Counted from the stretch's first letter, positions 8,042-16,281 are shown. The stretch: DNA of 34,426 bases from Actinacidiphila acididurans (GCF_016918855.1 NZ_JADKYB010000044.1:1-34426); one strand, 5' to 3'. The notes: generated by a model from the letters alone, not told the origin. Numbers and translations: made by a program.

Positions 8042-8120
8042 CGCCGTGCGGCGACCACCGGACGGCCGTGCCCGGGCCGGCCGGACCAGACGCAGACGAA
8101 CAACCGAGGGGGAATGACGA

Positions 8121-8879
8121 ATGTCGCAGTGGGTCGTGCTGCTGATCGCCATGGCCGCGGTGTGCGCGGTCGTGCTGACCGTGGTGGTGGTCAGGCAGCG
8201 CAGGATCGGAGACGACGACGATCCGACGCAGACGCCCGACGTCATCGAGTACATGGTGATGATGATCGGGGTGATCTACGCGATCGTGCTGGGCCTGGCG
8301 ATCGCGGGCGTGTGGGAGGGCCGGGGCGCGGCCCAGGCCGCGGTGCAGGCCGAGGCGCAGGCGCTGCACGAGATCAAGGCCAGGGTGCAGGTGTACCCGC
8401 CGGACGTACGGGACAAGGTGCGCGCGGACGTGGACGCCTACGCGCGCTACGTCTCCGGGCCGGAGTGGTCGTACATGCAGAACCACGGTCGACTGAGCCC
8501 CGAGGGGACCCGGCTGCTGGACCGGGTACGGGCCGACGTCACGCAGTTCGACCCGAAGTCCGACCTGGCGGCGCAGGCGTACCAGCCGGTGGTGGACCAG
8601 GTGGCGGCGGCCGATCAGGCGCGCGCCGAGCGCGGACAGAGCGCGGGCGCCGTCATGCCGGGCGTGGTGTGGTTCGGCCTGATCACCGGCGCCCTGGTGA
8701 CGGTCGGGCTGATCTTCACCCTCCAGATCCGGCGCTCCCCACGGGAGTTGCTGCTCGCCGGATTGTTCAGCGCGCTGATCGCCTTCCTGCTGTTCCTGAT
8801 CTGGGACCTGGACGCGCCGCTCGGCTCCGGCCTGACGATCTCTCCGGACGTGATCAGGAATCTCGTGCTCACCCAGTAA
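8121..8879 (+). CDS. DUF4239-like (bestrophin-like domain) membrane protein
   Basis: A 252-residue protein; ATG at 8121 follows an AGGGGGA ribosome site. Two N-terminal helices (WVVLLIAMAAVCAVVLTVVVV and EYMVMMIGVIYAIVLGLAIAGVW) flank an acidic DDDDPTQTPD loop. A helical extracytoplasmic region comes next, then two C-terminal helices (VVWFGLITGALVTVGLIF and LLLAGLFSALIAFLLFLIWDL). The pattern, with Ile-Tyr-Ala-Ile-Val-Leu-Gly in the second helix, matches DUF4239 proteins, which are common in streptomycetes and lack an assigned role. It stands 79 bp after the Pro/Thr-rich gene. Confidence 0.8.
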   Translation: MSQWVVLLIAMAAVCAVVLTVVVVRQRRIGDDDDPTQTPDVIEYMVMMIGVIYAIVLGLAIAGVWEGRGAAQAAVQAEAQALHEIKARVQVYPPDVRDKVRADVDAYARYVSGPEWSYMQNHGRLSPEGTRLLDRVRADVTQFDPKSDLAAQAYQPVVDQVAAADQARAERGQSAGAVMPGVVWFGLITGALVTVGLIFTLQIRRSPRELLLAGLFSALIAFLLFLIWDLDAPLGSGLTISPDVIRNLVLTQ

Positions 8880-9109
8880 CCCTTTGTGCACGGGGGTCGC
8901 TTGTGTACCGGGCCGTCCCGCGGCGCGTCCGCAGGCGGCCCCGCCCGTCCGGCAGGATCGACCGATTCCCCTGAATGATCCACGCCGTTGCGACTAGCAT
9001 GACGCCGCTGCTCATGGGGGCTTCGACCGGGATCACCCGAGCCGAGGTGAGCCGCACCGGCGTGTCCGGCGCCATCAGCACAACCACCCACGACGAAAGG
9101 GAAGTTGTC

Positions 9110-9844
9110 ATGGTGAGCATCGCAGACAGGACACTACTGGTGACGGGGAGCCACCGCGGCATCGGGCTCCAGCTGGTCGAGGAGGCCCTGCGGCGCGGCG
9201 CGAAGCGGGTGTACGCGGCGGACGTCGAGCCCTTCACCCACCCCGACGAGCGTGTCGTGCCCATCCACATGGACGTCACCGACCGGGAGCAGATCGCCAA
9301 GGCCGTCGAGCAGGTCGAGTCGCTCGACATCCTCATCAACAACGCCGGTATCGCGATCTACGACGACCTGACCGACCGGGCGATCATCGAGAAGCACCTC
9401 GCCGTCAACCTGTTCGGCATCTTCGACGTGACGCAGGCCTTCCTGCCGCTGCTGGTCAGCTCCAAGGGCGTCCTCGTCAACAACCTGTCGGTGAACGCGC
9501 TGGCCCCGCTGCCGCTCATACCGGCGTACTCCGTCTCGAAGGCGGCCGCGTTCTCGCTCACGCAGTCGCTGCGCTCGCTGCTGGCGCCGCAGGGCGTGCG
9601 GGTGCACGCGATCCTCACCGGCCCGGTGGACACCGTCATGACCAAGGACCTGCACATTCCCAAGACGTCTCCGCAGGACGTCGCGCGCGGCATGCTCGAC
9701 GGGCTGGAGAACGACGAGGAGGAGATCTTCCCCGACGGCATGGCGCAGAGCCTCGCCGAGGGCTGGCGGGCGGGGCCGGCCAAGGGCCTGGAGGGCGAAC
9801 TCGCCGGGCTCGCGACGGCCATGCGGGACACCGTGCCGCTGTAG
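9110..9844 (+). CDS. SDR family oxidoreductase (canonical)
   Basis: A 244-residue protein; ATG at 9110 has an AAAGGGAAG ribosome site. The dinucleotide motif is LVTGSHRGIG, NNAG is present, the catalytic Ser lies in NNLSVNA and the Tyr/Lys pair in AYSVSKAAA. An Asp after the second strand (ADVEPF) fits an NAD(P)-binding classical SDR. The substrate is unknown. The 230 bp upstream (8880-9109) show only a possible -10 (TAGCAT near 8996). A convergent terminator separates it from the encapsulin gene. Confidence 0.93.
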   Translation: MVSIADRTLLVTGSHRGIGLQLVEEALRRGAKRVYAADVEPFTHPDERVVPIHMDVTDREQIAKAVEQVESLDILINNAGIAIYDDLTDRAIIEKHLAVNLFGIFDVTQAFLPLLVSSKGVLVNNLSVNALAPLPLIPAYSVSKAAAFSLTQSLRSLLAPQGVRVHAILTGPVDTVMTKDLHIPKTSPQDVARGMLDGLENDEEEIFPDGMAQSLAEGWRAGPAKGLEGELAGLATAMRDTVPL

Positions 9845-9911
9845 GCCGCTCTTGGCCGCGTTGTCGCGGGCCGGCTGAGTGGGTGAGCCGGCGCCGCGGA
9901 TGAACGGATGA

Positions 9912-9954
9912 CGGCGGTTCCCCCGTCCTGCTCACGGGCCCGGGGGGACCGCCG
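9912..9954. terminator. Bidirectional terminator between SDR and encapsulin genes
   Basis: CGGCGGTTCCCCC (9912-9924) pairs with GGGGGGACCGCCG (9942-9954), 13 bp with one G-T pair, between two convergent genes. Confidence 0.8.
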
Positions 9955-9966
9955 CTGCGCGCTCCG

Positions 9967-11388
9967 TCAGCTCCAGTTCGAGACGTTGACGTTCTCCAGC
10001 ACGCCCAGCGCATCCGGCACCAGCACCGCCGCGGAGAAGTAGGTGGTGACCAGGTAGCTGATGACGGCCTTCTCGTCGATGCCCATGAACCGGACGTTGA
10101 GCCCGGGCTCGTACTCGTCGGGCAGGCCGGTCTGGTTCAGGCCGATCACGCCCTGGTTGTCCTCGCCGGTACGGATGGCGATCACCGAGCTGGTACGGGC
10201 CGCGGTGACCGGGATCTTGTTGCAGCTCAGGATCGGGACGCCGCGCCAGGCCGGGACGGTGGAGCCCAGCACCTCCACCGGGTCCGGGTAGATGCCGCGC
10301 CGGGTGCACTCCCGGCCGAAAGCGGCGATGGTCTTGGGGTGGGCCAGCAGGTAGCGGGTGCCGCGCCGGCGGCTGATCAGCTCGTCCATGTCGTCCGGCA
10401 GCGGCGGGCCGGCGTGCGGCTGGATCCGCTGGTCGTACTCGCAGTTGCTGAGCAGCCCGAAGTCCGGGTTGTTGATCAGCTCGTGCTCCTGGCGCTCGCG
10501 CAGCGCCTCGACGGTGAGCTTGAGCTGCTGCTCGGTCTGGTTCATCGGCTCGTTGTAGAGATCGGCGACCCGGGTGTGCACGCGCAGCACGGTCTGCGCC
10601 ACGCTCAGCTCGTACTCCCGCGGCTTGACCTCGTAGTCGACGAAGGTGCTGCTCAGCGCGGGCTCGCCGGTGTGGCCGGAGGCCAGCGCGATGTCGGCCT
10701 CGCCGCGCCGGTTGGTCCGCTGCTGCGGCAGCGTGCGGAACGCGTCCAGGTGGGCGCCCAGTTGCGGGAGCCGGGCCAGCGCGGACTCCAGGTCGGCGCG
10801 CGGCAGCACCAGGGCGGTGGTCGCCGCGGCCGTGCGCGCGGTGAACTCCCAGGAGCCGTCGCCGGACAGCAGCGCCTGCTCGCCGAAGTGGTCGCCGTCG
10901 GCCAGCACTCCGAGCCGGGTCTGCTCCCCGTACGGCCCCTCGCCCAGCTTCTCGACCTTGCCGTGCGCGATCAGGACGACCGTGTCGGCGGGCTGCCCGG
11001 CCTCCGCGAGGACCTCACCGGGCCCGAACTCGCGCTGGACGAAGCGGTCCGCCAGCGCGGTCAGCGCCTCCTCGTCCTCGAACGCCCGCAACGGCGCCAA
11101 CTCGCCCAGCTCGCGGGGGATGACGCGGACCTCGGACCCCGTCTTCACGAAGGTCACCCGCCCGTCGCCGACCGCGTAACTGAGCCGCCGGTTCACCCGG
11201 TAGGTGCCCGCGGTGACCTGCACCCAGGGGAGCACCTTGAGCAGCCAGCGGGACGAGATGCCCTGCATCTGCGGCTCGGACTTGGTGGTCGTCGCCAGAT
11301 TCCGGGCTGCGGCGGTGTCCAGACTGGTGCGCGGCTGGCCGTTCTGCGGAGTGCCGTGTGCGGTGTCCTGGCCCGCATCAACCGACAT
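9967..11388 (-). CDS. Family 2B encapsulin shell protein with cyclic-nucleotide-binding insert
   Basis: A 473-residue protein; ATG at 11388 follows an AAAGGAC ribosome site. After a disordered N-terminal arm of about 40 residues and a conserved start of the fold (SSRWLLKVLPWVQVTAGTYRVNRRL), residues about 97-215 form a cNMP-binding domain; its phosphate-binding cassette reads GDHFGEQALL...ARTAA. The rest (VDYEVKPREYELSVAQTVLRVHTRVADLYNEPMNQTEQQL ... WRGVPILSCNKIPV ... FMGIDEKAVISYLVTTYFSAAVLVPDALGVLENVNV) is the HK97-like fold typical of family 2 encapsulins. Such proteins self-assemble into a shell around an enzyme; family 2B shells often lie beside terpene cyclase (2-methylisoborneol synthase) or polyprenyl transferase cargo genes. 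No such gene lies in this window. Confidence 0.93.
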   Translation of the reverse strand: MSVDAGQDTAHGTPQNGQPRTSLDTAAARNLATTTKSEPQMQGISSRWLLKVLPWVQVTAGTYRVNRRLSYAVGDGRVTFVKTGSEVRVIPRELGELAPLRAFEDEEALTALADRFVQREFGPGEVLAEAGQPADTVVLIAHGKVEKLGEGPYGEQTRLGVLADGDHFGEQALLSGDGSWEFTARTAAATTALVLPRADLESALARLPQLGAHLDAFRTLPQQRTNRRGEADIALASGHTGEPALSSTFVDYEVKPREYELSVAQTVLRVHTRVADLYNEPMNQTEQQLKLTVEALRERQEHELINNPDFGLLSNCEYDQRIQPHAGPPLPDDMDELISRRRGTRYLLAHPKTIAAFGRECTRRGIYPDPVEVLGSTVPAWRGVPILSCNKIPVTAARTSSVIAIRTGEDNQGVIGLNQTGLPDEYEPGLNVRFMGIDEKAVISYLVTTYFSAAVLVPDALGVLENVNVSNWS

Positions 11389-12059
11389 GGGCTGTCCTTT
11401 CCCGTCAGTGGGCGATACGGCCCTCATTGTTTCGGTGACGCTCCGTGGTGCCTATTGCCGGATCGAGTGAGAATACTTTCCGAAATCCTGGTAATTGGCG
11501 CTGACCTGCCCGGATTCGCCCCGCACCTGGGGGCGTACGAGGTGCACGCATGCGCAGAGGGGAGGTGGTACGCCGATCCATACGGCATCCGTCTACCCCG
11601 AACGAGTCATTCCGCTTGCCCTTGCAGAGGCTGCGGTTGCTGACGGTGCGGGTTTTCGGTGGGCTGCGGGTCTGTGGGGCCGCGGGGCGGGTGTGGGGTG
11701 CGGACTTGGGAGAGGGTGCGGGTGATCGGGGTGCGGGTTGTGGGTGGTGGTGCGGCTCCGGAGTGCGGTATCGGCACCCCGGTCCTGCGGCCTGCCGGCC
11801 GGGGACGGCCGCACGCGTTCGGAGCGGCCGGCGGATGCGCAGGGGCGCGCCGCTCACCGGCCGCAGGCCGACGGAGTACCCGCATCATCAAGGGGCGCGG
11901 GGAACTGCGCGAGCAACCCTCCCCCAGAGCCTTCGGCCTGGGAGGTACCCCCACGTGGCGCGGGTCGTCACCGTCCCGTAGGGGCAGTTGCTGTCGTCGG
12001 CGACCACCGGCAGGTGGATACGCGCCAGGCCGGAACCTGGACAGCGCGACGAAAGAACG
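11389..12059. other. 671-bp gene-free region: encapsulin promoter zone, G-rich tract and repeat copy
   Basis: The first about 130 bp, upstream of the encapsulin gene, are AT-richer (TATTCT and CAATAGGC on the minus strand could be -10 boxes) and should hold its promoter. About 11640-11753 is strongly G/T-biased on the plus strand with many GGG runs. 11892-12020 carries a copy of the dispersed repeat family. No credible gene: the open frames are compositional. Confidence 0.6.
11892..12010 (+). repeat. Composite intergenic repeat (copy 2: module A, hairpin, module B)
   Basis: Module A (11892-11918, GGGGCGCGGGGAACTGCGCG then AGCAACC) is followed by CCCCCAG-AGCCTTCGGC-CTGGGAGG and then module B (GTGGCGCGGGTCGTCACC, then AGGGGCAGTTGCTGTCG). 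Module B recurs at 34256 and A plus hairpin at 16379. It lies downstream of the DedA gene's stop. Confidence 0.75.
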
Positions 12060-12731
12060 TCAGAGCGCTTCGGCGACCGGGGCGCGCTCGGGGCCGGTTT
12101 GCTGACCGGGAATCGGGAGCGGGCCCACGCGGCGGAGTGCGAGGCGCCGTTCGCGGCGGAAGACGTACGCGGCGAAGGCGCCGGCCCCCACCAGGGCCAG
12201 GAAGGACATGGCGGCGCCCAGCCAACTCGCGCCCAGCCATTCGCCGCCGAGCCAGCCAAGGCCCACGCTGTAGGTGGCCCAGCAGACGCCCGCCAGGGCG
12301 GACCAGGGGAGGAACTCCCGAGGCCGGCGCCGGGCGGCGCCGGCGAGCAGGCTGACCACGCTGCGGCCGGCGGGAGCGAACCGCGCCAGGACCACCAGCG
12401 TGCCGCCGCCTCCGTGCAGCACCTGGGCCAGCCGGTCGTGCGCGAGAGCGAGACGCCGCGAGCCGGCCACCCGCTTCTGGAACCACTTGCCGCCGCGGTA
12501 CGCCAGCCGGTACGCGAGCAGGTCACCGAGGCACGAAGCGGTGGCGGCGCAGACCAGGAGCGCCATCACGTCGAGGAAGTCGTCGCCGGGACTGCCCGAG
12601 CCCGCGGTGGCCGCACTGATCACCAGCATGCCGCTGGGCAGCACGGGCACGAAGACGTCGAGCAGAACGGAAAGTGCCACCAGCAGGTAGATCCAGGGCC
12701 AGTCGAAGAGCGAGCCCATGCCGTGCAGCAC
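12060..12731 (-). CDS. DedA (SNARE-associated) family membrane protein
   Basis: A 223-residue protein; GTG at 12731 sits 5 nt after GGAGG, and an ATG four codons later is the alternative. It has several hydrophobic segments (WIYLLVALSVLLDVFVPVLPSGML, LLVCAATASCLGDLLAYRLAY, TLVVLARFAPAGRSVVSLLAGA, FLPWSALAGVCWATYSVGLGWLGG, ALVGAGAFAAYVF). The RFAPAGR...AG element matches the re-entrant Arg motif of DedA proteins, which act in membrane lipid (undecaprenyl phosphate or phospholipid) flipping and envelope homeostasis. Divergent from the FetB-like gene. Confidence 0.88.
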   Translation of the reverse strand: MLHGMGSLFDWPWIYLLVALSVLLDVFVPVLPSGMLVISAATAGSGSPGDDFLDVMALLVCAATASCLGDLLAYRLAYRGGKWFQKRVAGSRRLALAHDRLAQVLHGGGGTLVVLARFAPAGRSVVSLLAGAARRRPREFLPWSALAGVCWATYSVGLGWLGGEWLGASWLGAAMSFLALVGAGAFAAYVFRRERRLALRRVGPLPIPGQQTGPERAPVAEAL

Positions 12732-13057
12732 CGCCGCCTCCTCGTCTCCGCCAGTTCTGCCCGTGTCGTGAACCTGGTCCCGCGAGTCCTTGTGCGGAGC
12801 AACGGTGCCGTTTTCGTGCCTGGTCAAGCCCGGTTGAGCGGTCGTGACCCACCCGGCGGACGGCAGCGGATCTTCCTCCACCGTCAGCCGTAAAGACTAC
12901 GCCAGTCGGGCGCCCCGGTTCCCCGTGATCGACGTCACCCGGCGGACAATCACACTGCGGTCTGGCTGAAAACGGAGCCTCGGGCCGGTCCGGGCCCATC
13001 CCACCGCCCGCGCACCGCCCCGATCGGCGGCCCCGAGCCGTGTGCGACAGTGGCGCC
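12732..13057. other. Divergent promoter region, no gene seen
   Basis: 326 bp between divergent DedA and FetB-like starts. The frame of the DedA gene stays open here, but a ribosome site supports the start at 12731. I see no repeat, RNA or clear operator. Confidence 0.5.
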
Positions 13058-13858
13058 GTGCCCGCCCTCGCCTCCCCACTCCTCGCCTCCTCCTCGTCCG
13101 AGTTGCTGCCCGTCGACCGCACGCTCGGCATCGTGCTGGTCGTGCTGCTGGTCGTGGCGGCGGGCGTGGCGGCGTACGCCCGGCTGGCGGACCCGCAGGA
13201 GAACTACGCGCGCGGCATCGTGCTGGCCGGGGTCCGGGCGACGGTCCAACTCGCCGTGGTCTCGCTGCTCATCGGCTGGGTGGTCAAGCACCAGGCGGCG
13301 CTGCTCGGCTTCGTGGCGCTGATGTACGCGGTCGCGGCCCGGACCGCCGGGCGCCGGGTCACCCGCAACCGCACCTGGTGGTGGGCGTTCGTGCCGGTCG
13401 GCGCCGGGTCGCTGCCCGTGGTGGCGGCCCTGGTGGTCACCGGGCTGGTCCCGGTCAACGGCACCGCCCTGATCCCGGTGGCCGGCATCCTCATCGGCGG
13501 CGGTCTCACCTCGACCGTGCTCGGCGGGCGGCGCGCCCTGGAGGAACTGAGCGGCCGGGCCGGCGAGGTGGAGGCCGCGATGGCGCTCGGCTTCAGCGAC
13601 CGGGACGCGCGGATGGAGATCGCCCGGCCCGCCGCGGCCGGGGCGCTGGTGCCGGCGCTGGACCAGACCAGGACGGTGGGCCTGGTCACGCTGCCCGGCG
13701 CCTTCGTCGGCCTGCTGCTCGGCGGCGCGAGCCCGGTCACCGCGGGGGCGGTTCAGCTCTTCGTCCTGATCGCGCTGCTGGCCGTGCAGGCCATCGGGGT
13801 GACGGTGGTGCTGGAACTGGTGGCCCGCGGCCGGATCACCCGGCCGCCCGCCTCGTGA
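13058..13858 (+). CDS. UPF0014/FetB-like ABC transporter permease
   Basis: A 266-residue membrane protein; the GTG at 13058 is the likely start (GTG at 13040 is possible; both have weak ribosome sites). It shows the UPF0014 layout: LADPQENYARGIVLAGVRATVQLAVVSLLIGWV, then AARTAGRRVTRNRTWWW, a helix pair with PVNGTALIPVAGILIGGGLTSTVLGGRRALEEL, the cytoplasmic EVEAAMALGFSDRDARMEIARPAAAGALVPALDQTRTVGLVTLPGAFVGLLLGG, and a final helix. E. coli FetB works with the ATPase FetA in iron export. No ATPase partner is adjacent here, so it may use a distant one. The next transcript carries a Mn2+ riboswitch. Confidence 0.88.
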   Translation: MPALASPLLASSSSELLPVDRTLGIVLVVLLVVAAGVAAYARLADPQENYARGIVLAGVRATVQLAVVSLLIGWVVKHQAALLGFVALMYAVAARTAGRRVTRNRTWWWAFVPVGAGSLPVVAALVVTGLVPVNGTALIPVAGILIGGGLTSTVLGGRRALEELSGRAGEVEAAMALGFSDRDARMEIARPAAAGALVPALDQTRTVGLVTLPGAFVGLLLGGASPVTAGAVQLFVLIALLAVQAIGVTVVLELVARGRITRPPAS

Positions 13859-13935
13859 CGGTCCCGCCGCAGCCGTCCCCGCCTGAGGCGCCCCCGCCCG
13901 AGCCGCCTGCCGAGGCGCCCGCTAGACTGGTCGCA

Positions 13936-14058
13936 GCAGAAGGGGAGTAGCTCTTCGCCGGAGTCGTCGACACACTGCCCGGACCGTCCCGCGGGACGTA
14001 CCGGGCCGGCGCCCGGAGGCGGTCCGTCGCGTACGGGCGCGCCAGCGAGACCTTCGGC
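13936..14058 (+). promoter_or_regulatory. yybP-ykoY manganese riboswitch aptamer
   Basis: The two conserved halves of the yybP-ykoY motif are present: GAAGGGGAGTAGC...GTCGTCGACA at 13939-13971 and GCCAGCGAGACCTTC at 14041-14055. P1 can form between GAAGG (13939-13943) and CCTTC (14051-14055). A possible -10 box TAGACT (13923-13928) lies just upstream. The class senses Mn2+ and commonly controls Mn efflux genes, including UPF0016 members such as the gene downstream. Confidence 0.9.
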
Positions 14059-14087
14059 CGCAGTGTTCCGACGCTGCCGTGCCGAAG
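14052..14087 (+). promoter_or_regulatory. Riboswitch expression platform (alternative hairpin)
   Basis: CTTCGGC (14052-14058) pairs with GCCGAAG (14081-14087) around an inner GCAGTG/CGCTGC helix. It shares the CTTC bases with aptamer P1, so the two structures exclude each other: Mn2+ binding should favour P1 and dissolve this hairpin, allowing expression. Confidence 0.65.
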
Positions 14088-14139
14088 CGACCCCCGAAGT
14101 CCTCTCGGTACGGCACCCGACCGATCGAGGATCCACTCC

Positions 14140-14721
14140 GTGTTCAGTCCGACCGTCATCGCCGTCGTCTTCGGCGTGATCTTCCTGGCCGAACTGCCCG
14201 ACAAGACCGCGCTCGCCTCCCTGATGCTGGGGACCCGCTACCGGGCGGGATACGTCTTCGCCGGGGTCGCCGCCGCCTTCGTCGTCCATGTGGCGCTCGC
14301 CATCGCCGCCGGCAGCCTGCTCCACCTGCTGCCGCACCGCTGGGTGCAGGGCGTGGTGGGCCTGCTCTTCCTCGGCGGCGCCGCGATGCTGCTGCTGTCC
14401 AAGGGCGAGGACGAGGAGGAAGTGCGGCCGCCGGCCTCGCAGAGCTTCTGGAAGGTGGCCGGGGCCGGCTTCACCCTGATCCTGGTGGCCGAGTTCGGCG
14501 ACCTCACCCAGATCATGACCGCGAACCTGGCCGCCCGCTACGGCGACCCGGTGTCCGTCGCCATCGGCGCGGTGCTGGGCCTGTGGGCGGTGGCCGCGCT
14601 CGGCATCTTCGGCGGCCAGTTCCTGATGAAGCGGGTGCCGCTGTCGCTGATCACCAAGGTCGCGGCGGCCGTGATGGTGGTGCTGGCCGGCGTCAGCCTG
14701 TACGAGGCGATCGCGGGCTGA
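14140..14721 (+). CDS. UPF0016/GDT1 (TMEM165-like) manganese transporter
   Basis: A 193-residue membrane protein; GTG at 14140 follows GAGG. The two repeat motifs of the family are AELPDKTALASL (residues about 16-28) and AEFGDLTQIMTANL (about 122-135), in two homologous three-helix halves joined by an acidic loop (KGEDEEEVRPP). Family members (yeast Gdt1, cyanobacterial Mnx, bacterial MneA) move Mn2+ or Ca2+ out of the cytosol. The Mn2+ riboswitch directly upstream supports a Mn2+ exporter role. Confidence 0.93.
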   Translation: MFSPTVIAVVFGVIFLAELPDKTALASLMLGTRYRAGYVFAGVAAAFVVHVALAIAAGSLLHLLPHRWVQGVVGLLFLGGAAMLLLSKGEDEEEVRPPASQSFWKVAGAGFTLILVAEFGDLTQIMTANLAARYGDPVSVAIGAVLGLWAVAALGIFGGQFLMKRVPLSLITKVAAAVMVVLAGVSLYEAIAG

Positions 14722-14793
14722 GCGCGGCGGACTCCGGCGGCGCGTTCACGGCGGCGCGTTCACCCGGGGCCGGCGGGGGACACTCAGGGGAAA

Positions 14794-14842
14794 CGGCTGT
14801 GCCCCCGCCGGCCGCGGGTGCGGCGGGCCGGGGGCACAGCCG
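14794..14842. terminator. Strong bidirectional terminator
   Basis: A 14-bp perfect stem, CGGCTGTGCCCCCG (14794-14807) with CGGGGGCACAGCCG (14829-14842), with a GC-rich loop able to pair further. It lies between the convergent Mn transporter and HAD genes. Confidence 0.9.
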
Positions 14843-14865
14843 TGCGTGCGCCGTCCGCGGGAGGA

Positions 14866-15525
14866 CTAGCGGACGACCACATGGAGGCCGCTGTCAGGTG
14901 CGGCCTCCACGCGTATGTGGTCCAGCGACGGGACATGGGCGGTCGGGGCCTGGTCCGCGGCGCGCGGGCCGACGCCGATCACCCGCATGCCGGCCGCCTT
15001 GGCCGCGGCGATGCCGACCTGGGCATCCTCGAAGACCAGGCAGTCCTCGGGAGCGAAACCCAGCTCGGCGGCGCCCTTCAGGAAGCCCTCCGGGTCCGGC
15101 TTGCTGGCGCTCACCCGCTCGGCGGTGACCAGCACCGGCGGCAGCGGCAGGCCCGCGGCGCCCATCCGGGCCCGGGCCAGCGCCTCCGGGGCCGAGGTGA
15201 CCAGCGCGTGCGGCCGGCCGGCCAGCGACGCCAGGAACGCGGGCGCGCCCGGGATCGGCACCACCCCGTCCAGGTCGGCGGTCTCCTCGGCCTGCAGCAC
15301 CAGGTTCTCGGCGAGGTTCTCCGCCATCGGGCGGTCCGGGAGCAGCTCGGCCATCGTCATGTGGCCCTGCCGGCCGTGCACGACCCGCAGCACCTGCGCC
15401 GGGTCCAGGCCGTGCCCGACGGCCCAGCGGGACCAGCAGCGCTCCACCACGGCGTCGCTGTTCACCAGGGTGCCGTCCATGTCGAGCAGCAGGGCGCGGA
15501 CGGAAAAGGTGGCCGTGGCCGGCAT
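14866..15525 (-). CDS. HAD-IA family phosphatase (sugar-phosphatase-like)
   Basis: A 219-residue protein; ATG at 15525 has a GAGGGAG ribosome site. The motifs are LLLDMDGTLVNSDAVVERCW (I), ALVTSAP (II), SASKPDPEGFLKGAAELG (III) and FEDAQVGIAAAKAAGM (IV), with a helical C1 cap between I and II. This set fits beta-phosphoglucomutase-like phosphatases such as DOG/YfbT enzymes that dephosphorylate sugar phosphates. The open frame runs on to 15675, across an AT-rich palindrome, but that part is not needed by the family. Confidence 0.92.
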   Translation of the reverse strand: MPATATFSVRALLLDMDGTLVNSDAVVERCWSRWAVGHGLDPAQVLRVVHGRQGHMTMAELLPDRPMAENLAENLVLQAEETADLDGVVPIPGAPAFLASLAGRPHALVTSAPEALARARMGAAGLPLPPVLVTAERVSASKPDPEGFLKGAAELGFAPEDCLVFEDAQVGIAAAKAAGMRVIGVGPRAADQAPTAHVPSLDHIRVEAAPDSGLHVVVR

Positions 15526-15624
15526 GGGGCTCCCTCGGGAACGGACTCGTACGGTCTGGGCGGCCTCTGTCGCGTGCCGCCTACGCAGTGGCTCCGCCCG
15601 CCGGTCAGGGAGGAGCGGGCGGCG

Positions 15625-15653
15625 CCACTTTGTTCCATCAATATACAAAGTGG
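15625..15653. promoter_or_regulatory. Palindrome in the HAD promoter region (possible operator)
   Basis: CCACTTTGT (15625-15633) and ACAAAGTGG (15645-15653) are a perfect 9-bp inverted repeat around an AT-rich 11-bp spacer, 100 bp upstream of the HAD start. On the minus strand it contains TATATT, a possible -10. It could bind a dimeric repressor. Confidence 0.5.
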
Positions 15654-15687
15654 GGGCGTGGGACGCCAGTGCCACCCGGTGACGGGT

Positions 15688-16260
15688 TCAGGAACGCTCG
15701 GGGGTCACCACCTGAAGCAGGCCCCACGTGAAAGTGGCGATCAGCCGGGTGGGGGCGTCCGGCACGGTCAGAGCCAGCCGGAACCGGCTCGGGGCGTCCG
15801 CCGGGAGCGGAGCCGCCGGCGGGAAAGCGCGGGCCGCGTCGTCCACCGTGCAGGACCAGGGCGTCAGGTCGGCCGCGGTACGCAGTGGCGGCGCGGGCGC
15901 CTCGGGGGCCCGGACCAGCCACTCGTTCCACACCGCGCCGCCGCCCGGCGCGCACAGCACCTCGAATCTCAGGTCCGGCCACAGCGGCATCGGCCATTGC
16001 AATGCCTTGCACGTCAGGTCGCCCACCCGGCGCTCCAGCTCGGCCACGGGTGGGCCGAGCGCCACCCAATATCTTCTTTCACCGCCCGGGAACGTCCGGG
16101 ACCTCAGCCGTGCCTGCCACTTCTGGTGTGCGTCGCGCAGGTCCCCTTTGCCCGCACCGAGTTCCCGGAGTGCGTCTTCGACCAGGTCCGGGTGGAAGTC
16201 GGCCATTCTGCGCAGCAGCACCAATTGGAATTGGTCCAGGCCGAAACGATGAGGTGGCAC
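15688..16260 (-). CDS. Hypothetical protein, conserved-looking, no family recognised
   Basis: A 190-residue protein; the likely start is GTG at 16260 (PPHRFGLDQFQLVLLRRMADFHPDLVEDAL), with another GTG three codons upstream and no clear ribosome site. A helical N-terminal third is followed by strand-rich sequence with many Trp (RYWVALGPPVAELERRVGDL, LQWPMPLWPDLRFEVLCAPGGGAVWNEWLVRAPE). It has no signal peptide or membrane segment. Codon use is normal for this genome. The frame is open upstream into a repeat element, which I judge non-coding. Confidence 0.6.
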   Translation of the reverse strand: MPPHRFGLDQFQLVLLRRMADFHPDLVEDALRELGAGKGDLRDAHQKWQARLRSRTFPGGERRYWVALGPPVAELERRVGDLTCKALQWPMPLWPDLRFEVLCAPGGGAVWNEWLVRAPEAPAPPLRTAADLTPWSCTVDDAARAFPPAAPLPADAPSRFRLALTVPDAPTRLIATFTWGLLQVVTPERS

Positions 16261-16281
16261 AAGGTGCACTTTACGGGGGTG

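Noticed and set aside
11405..11857. Long open frames upstream of the encapsulin gene
   Set aside because: Proline/arginine-rich, no domain, no ribosome site; third-position bias is not consistent with coding.
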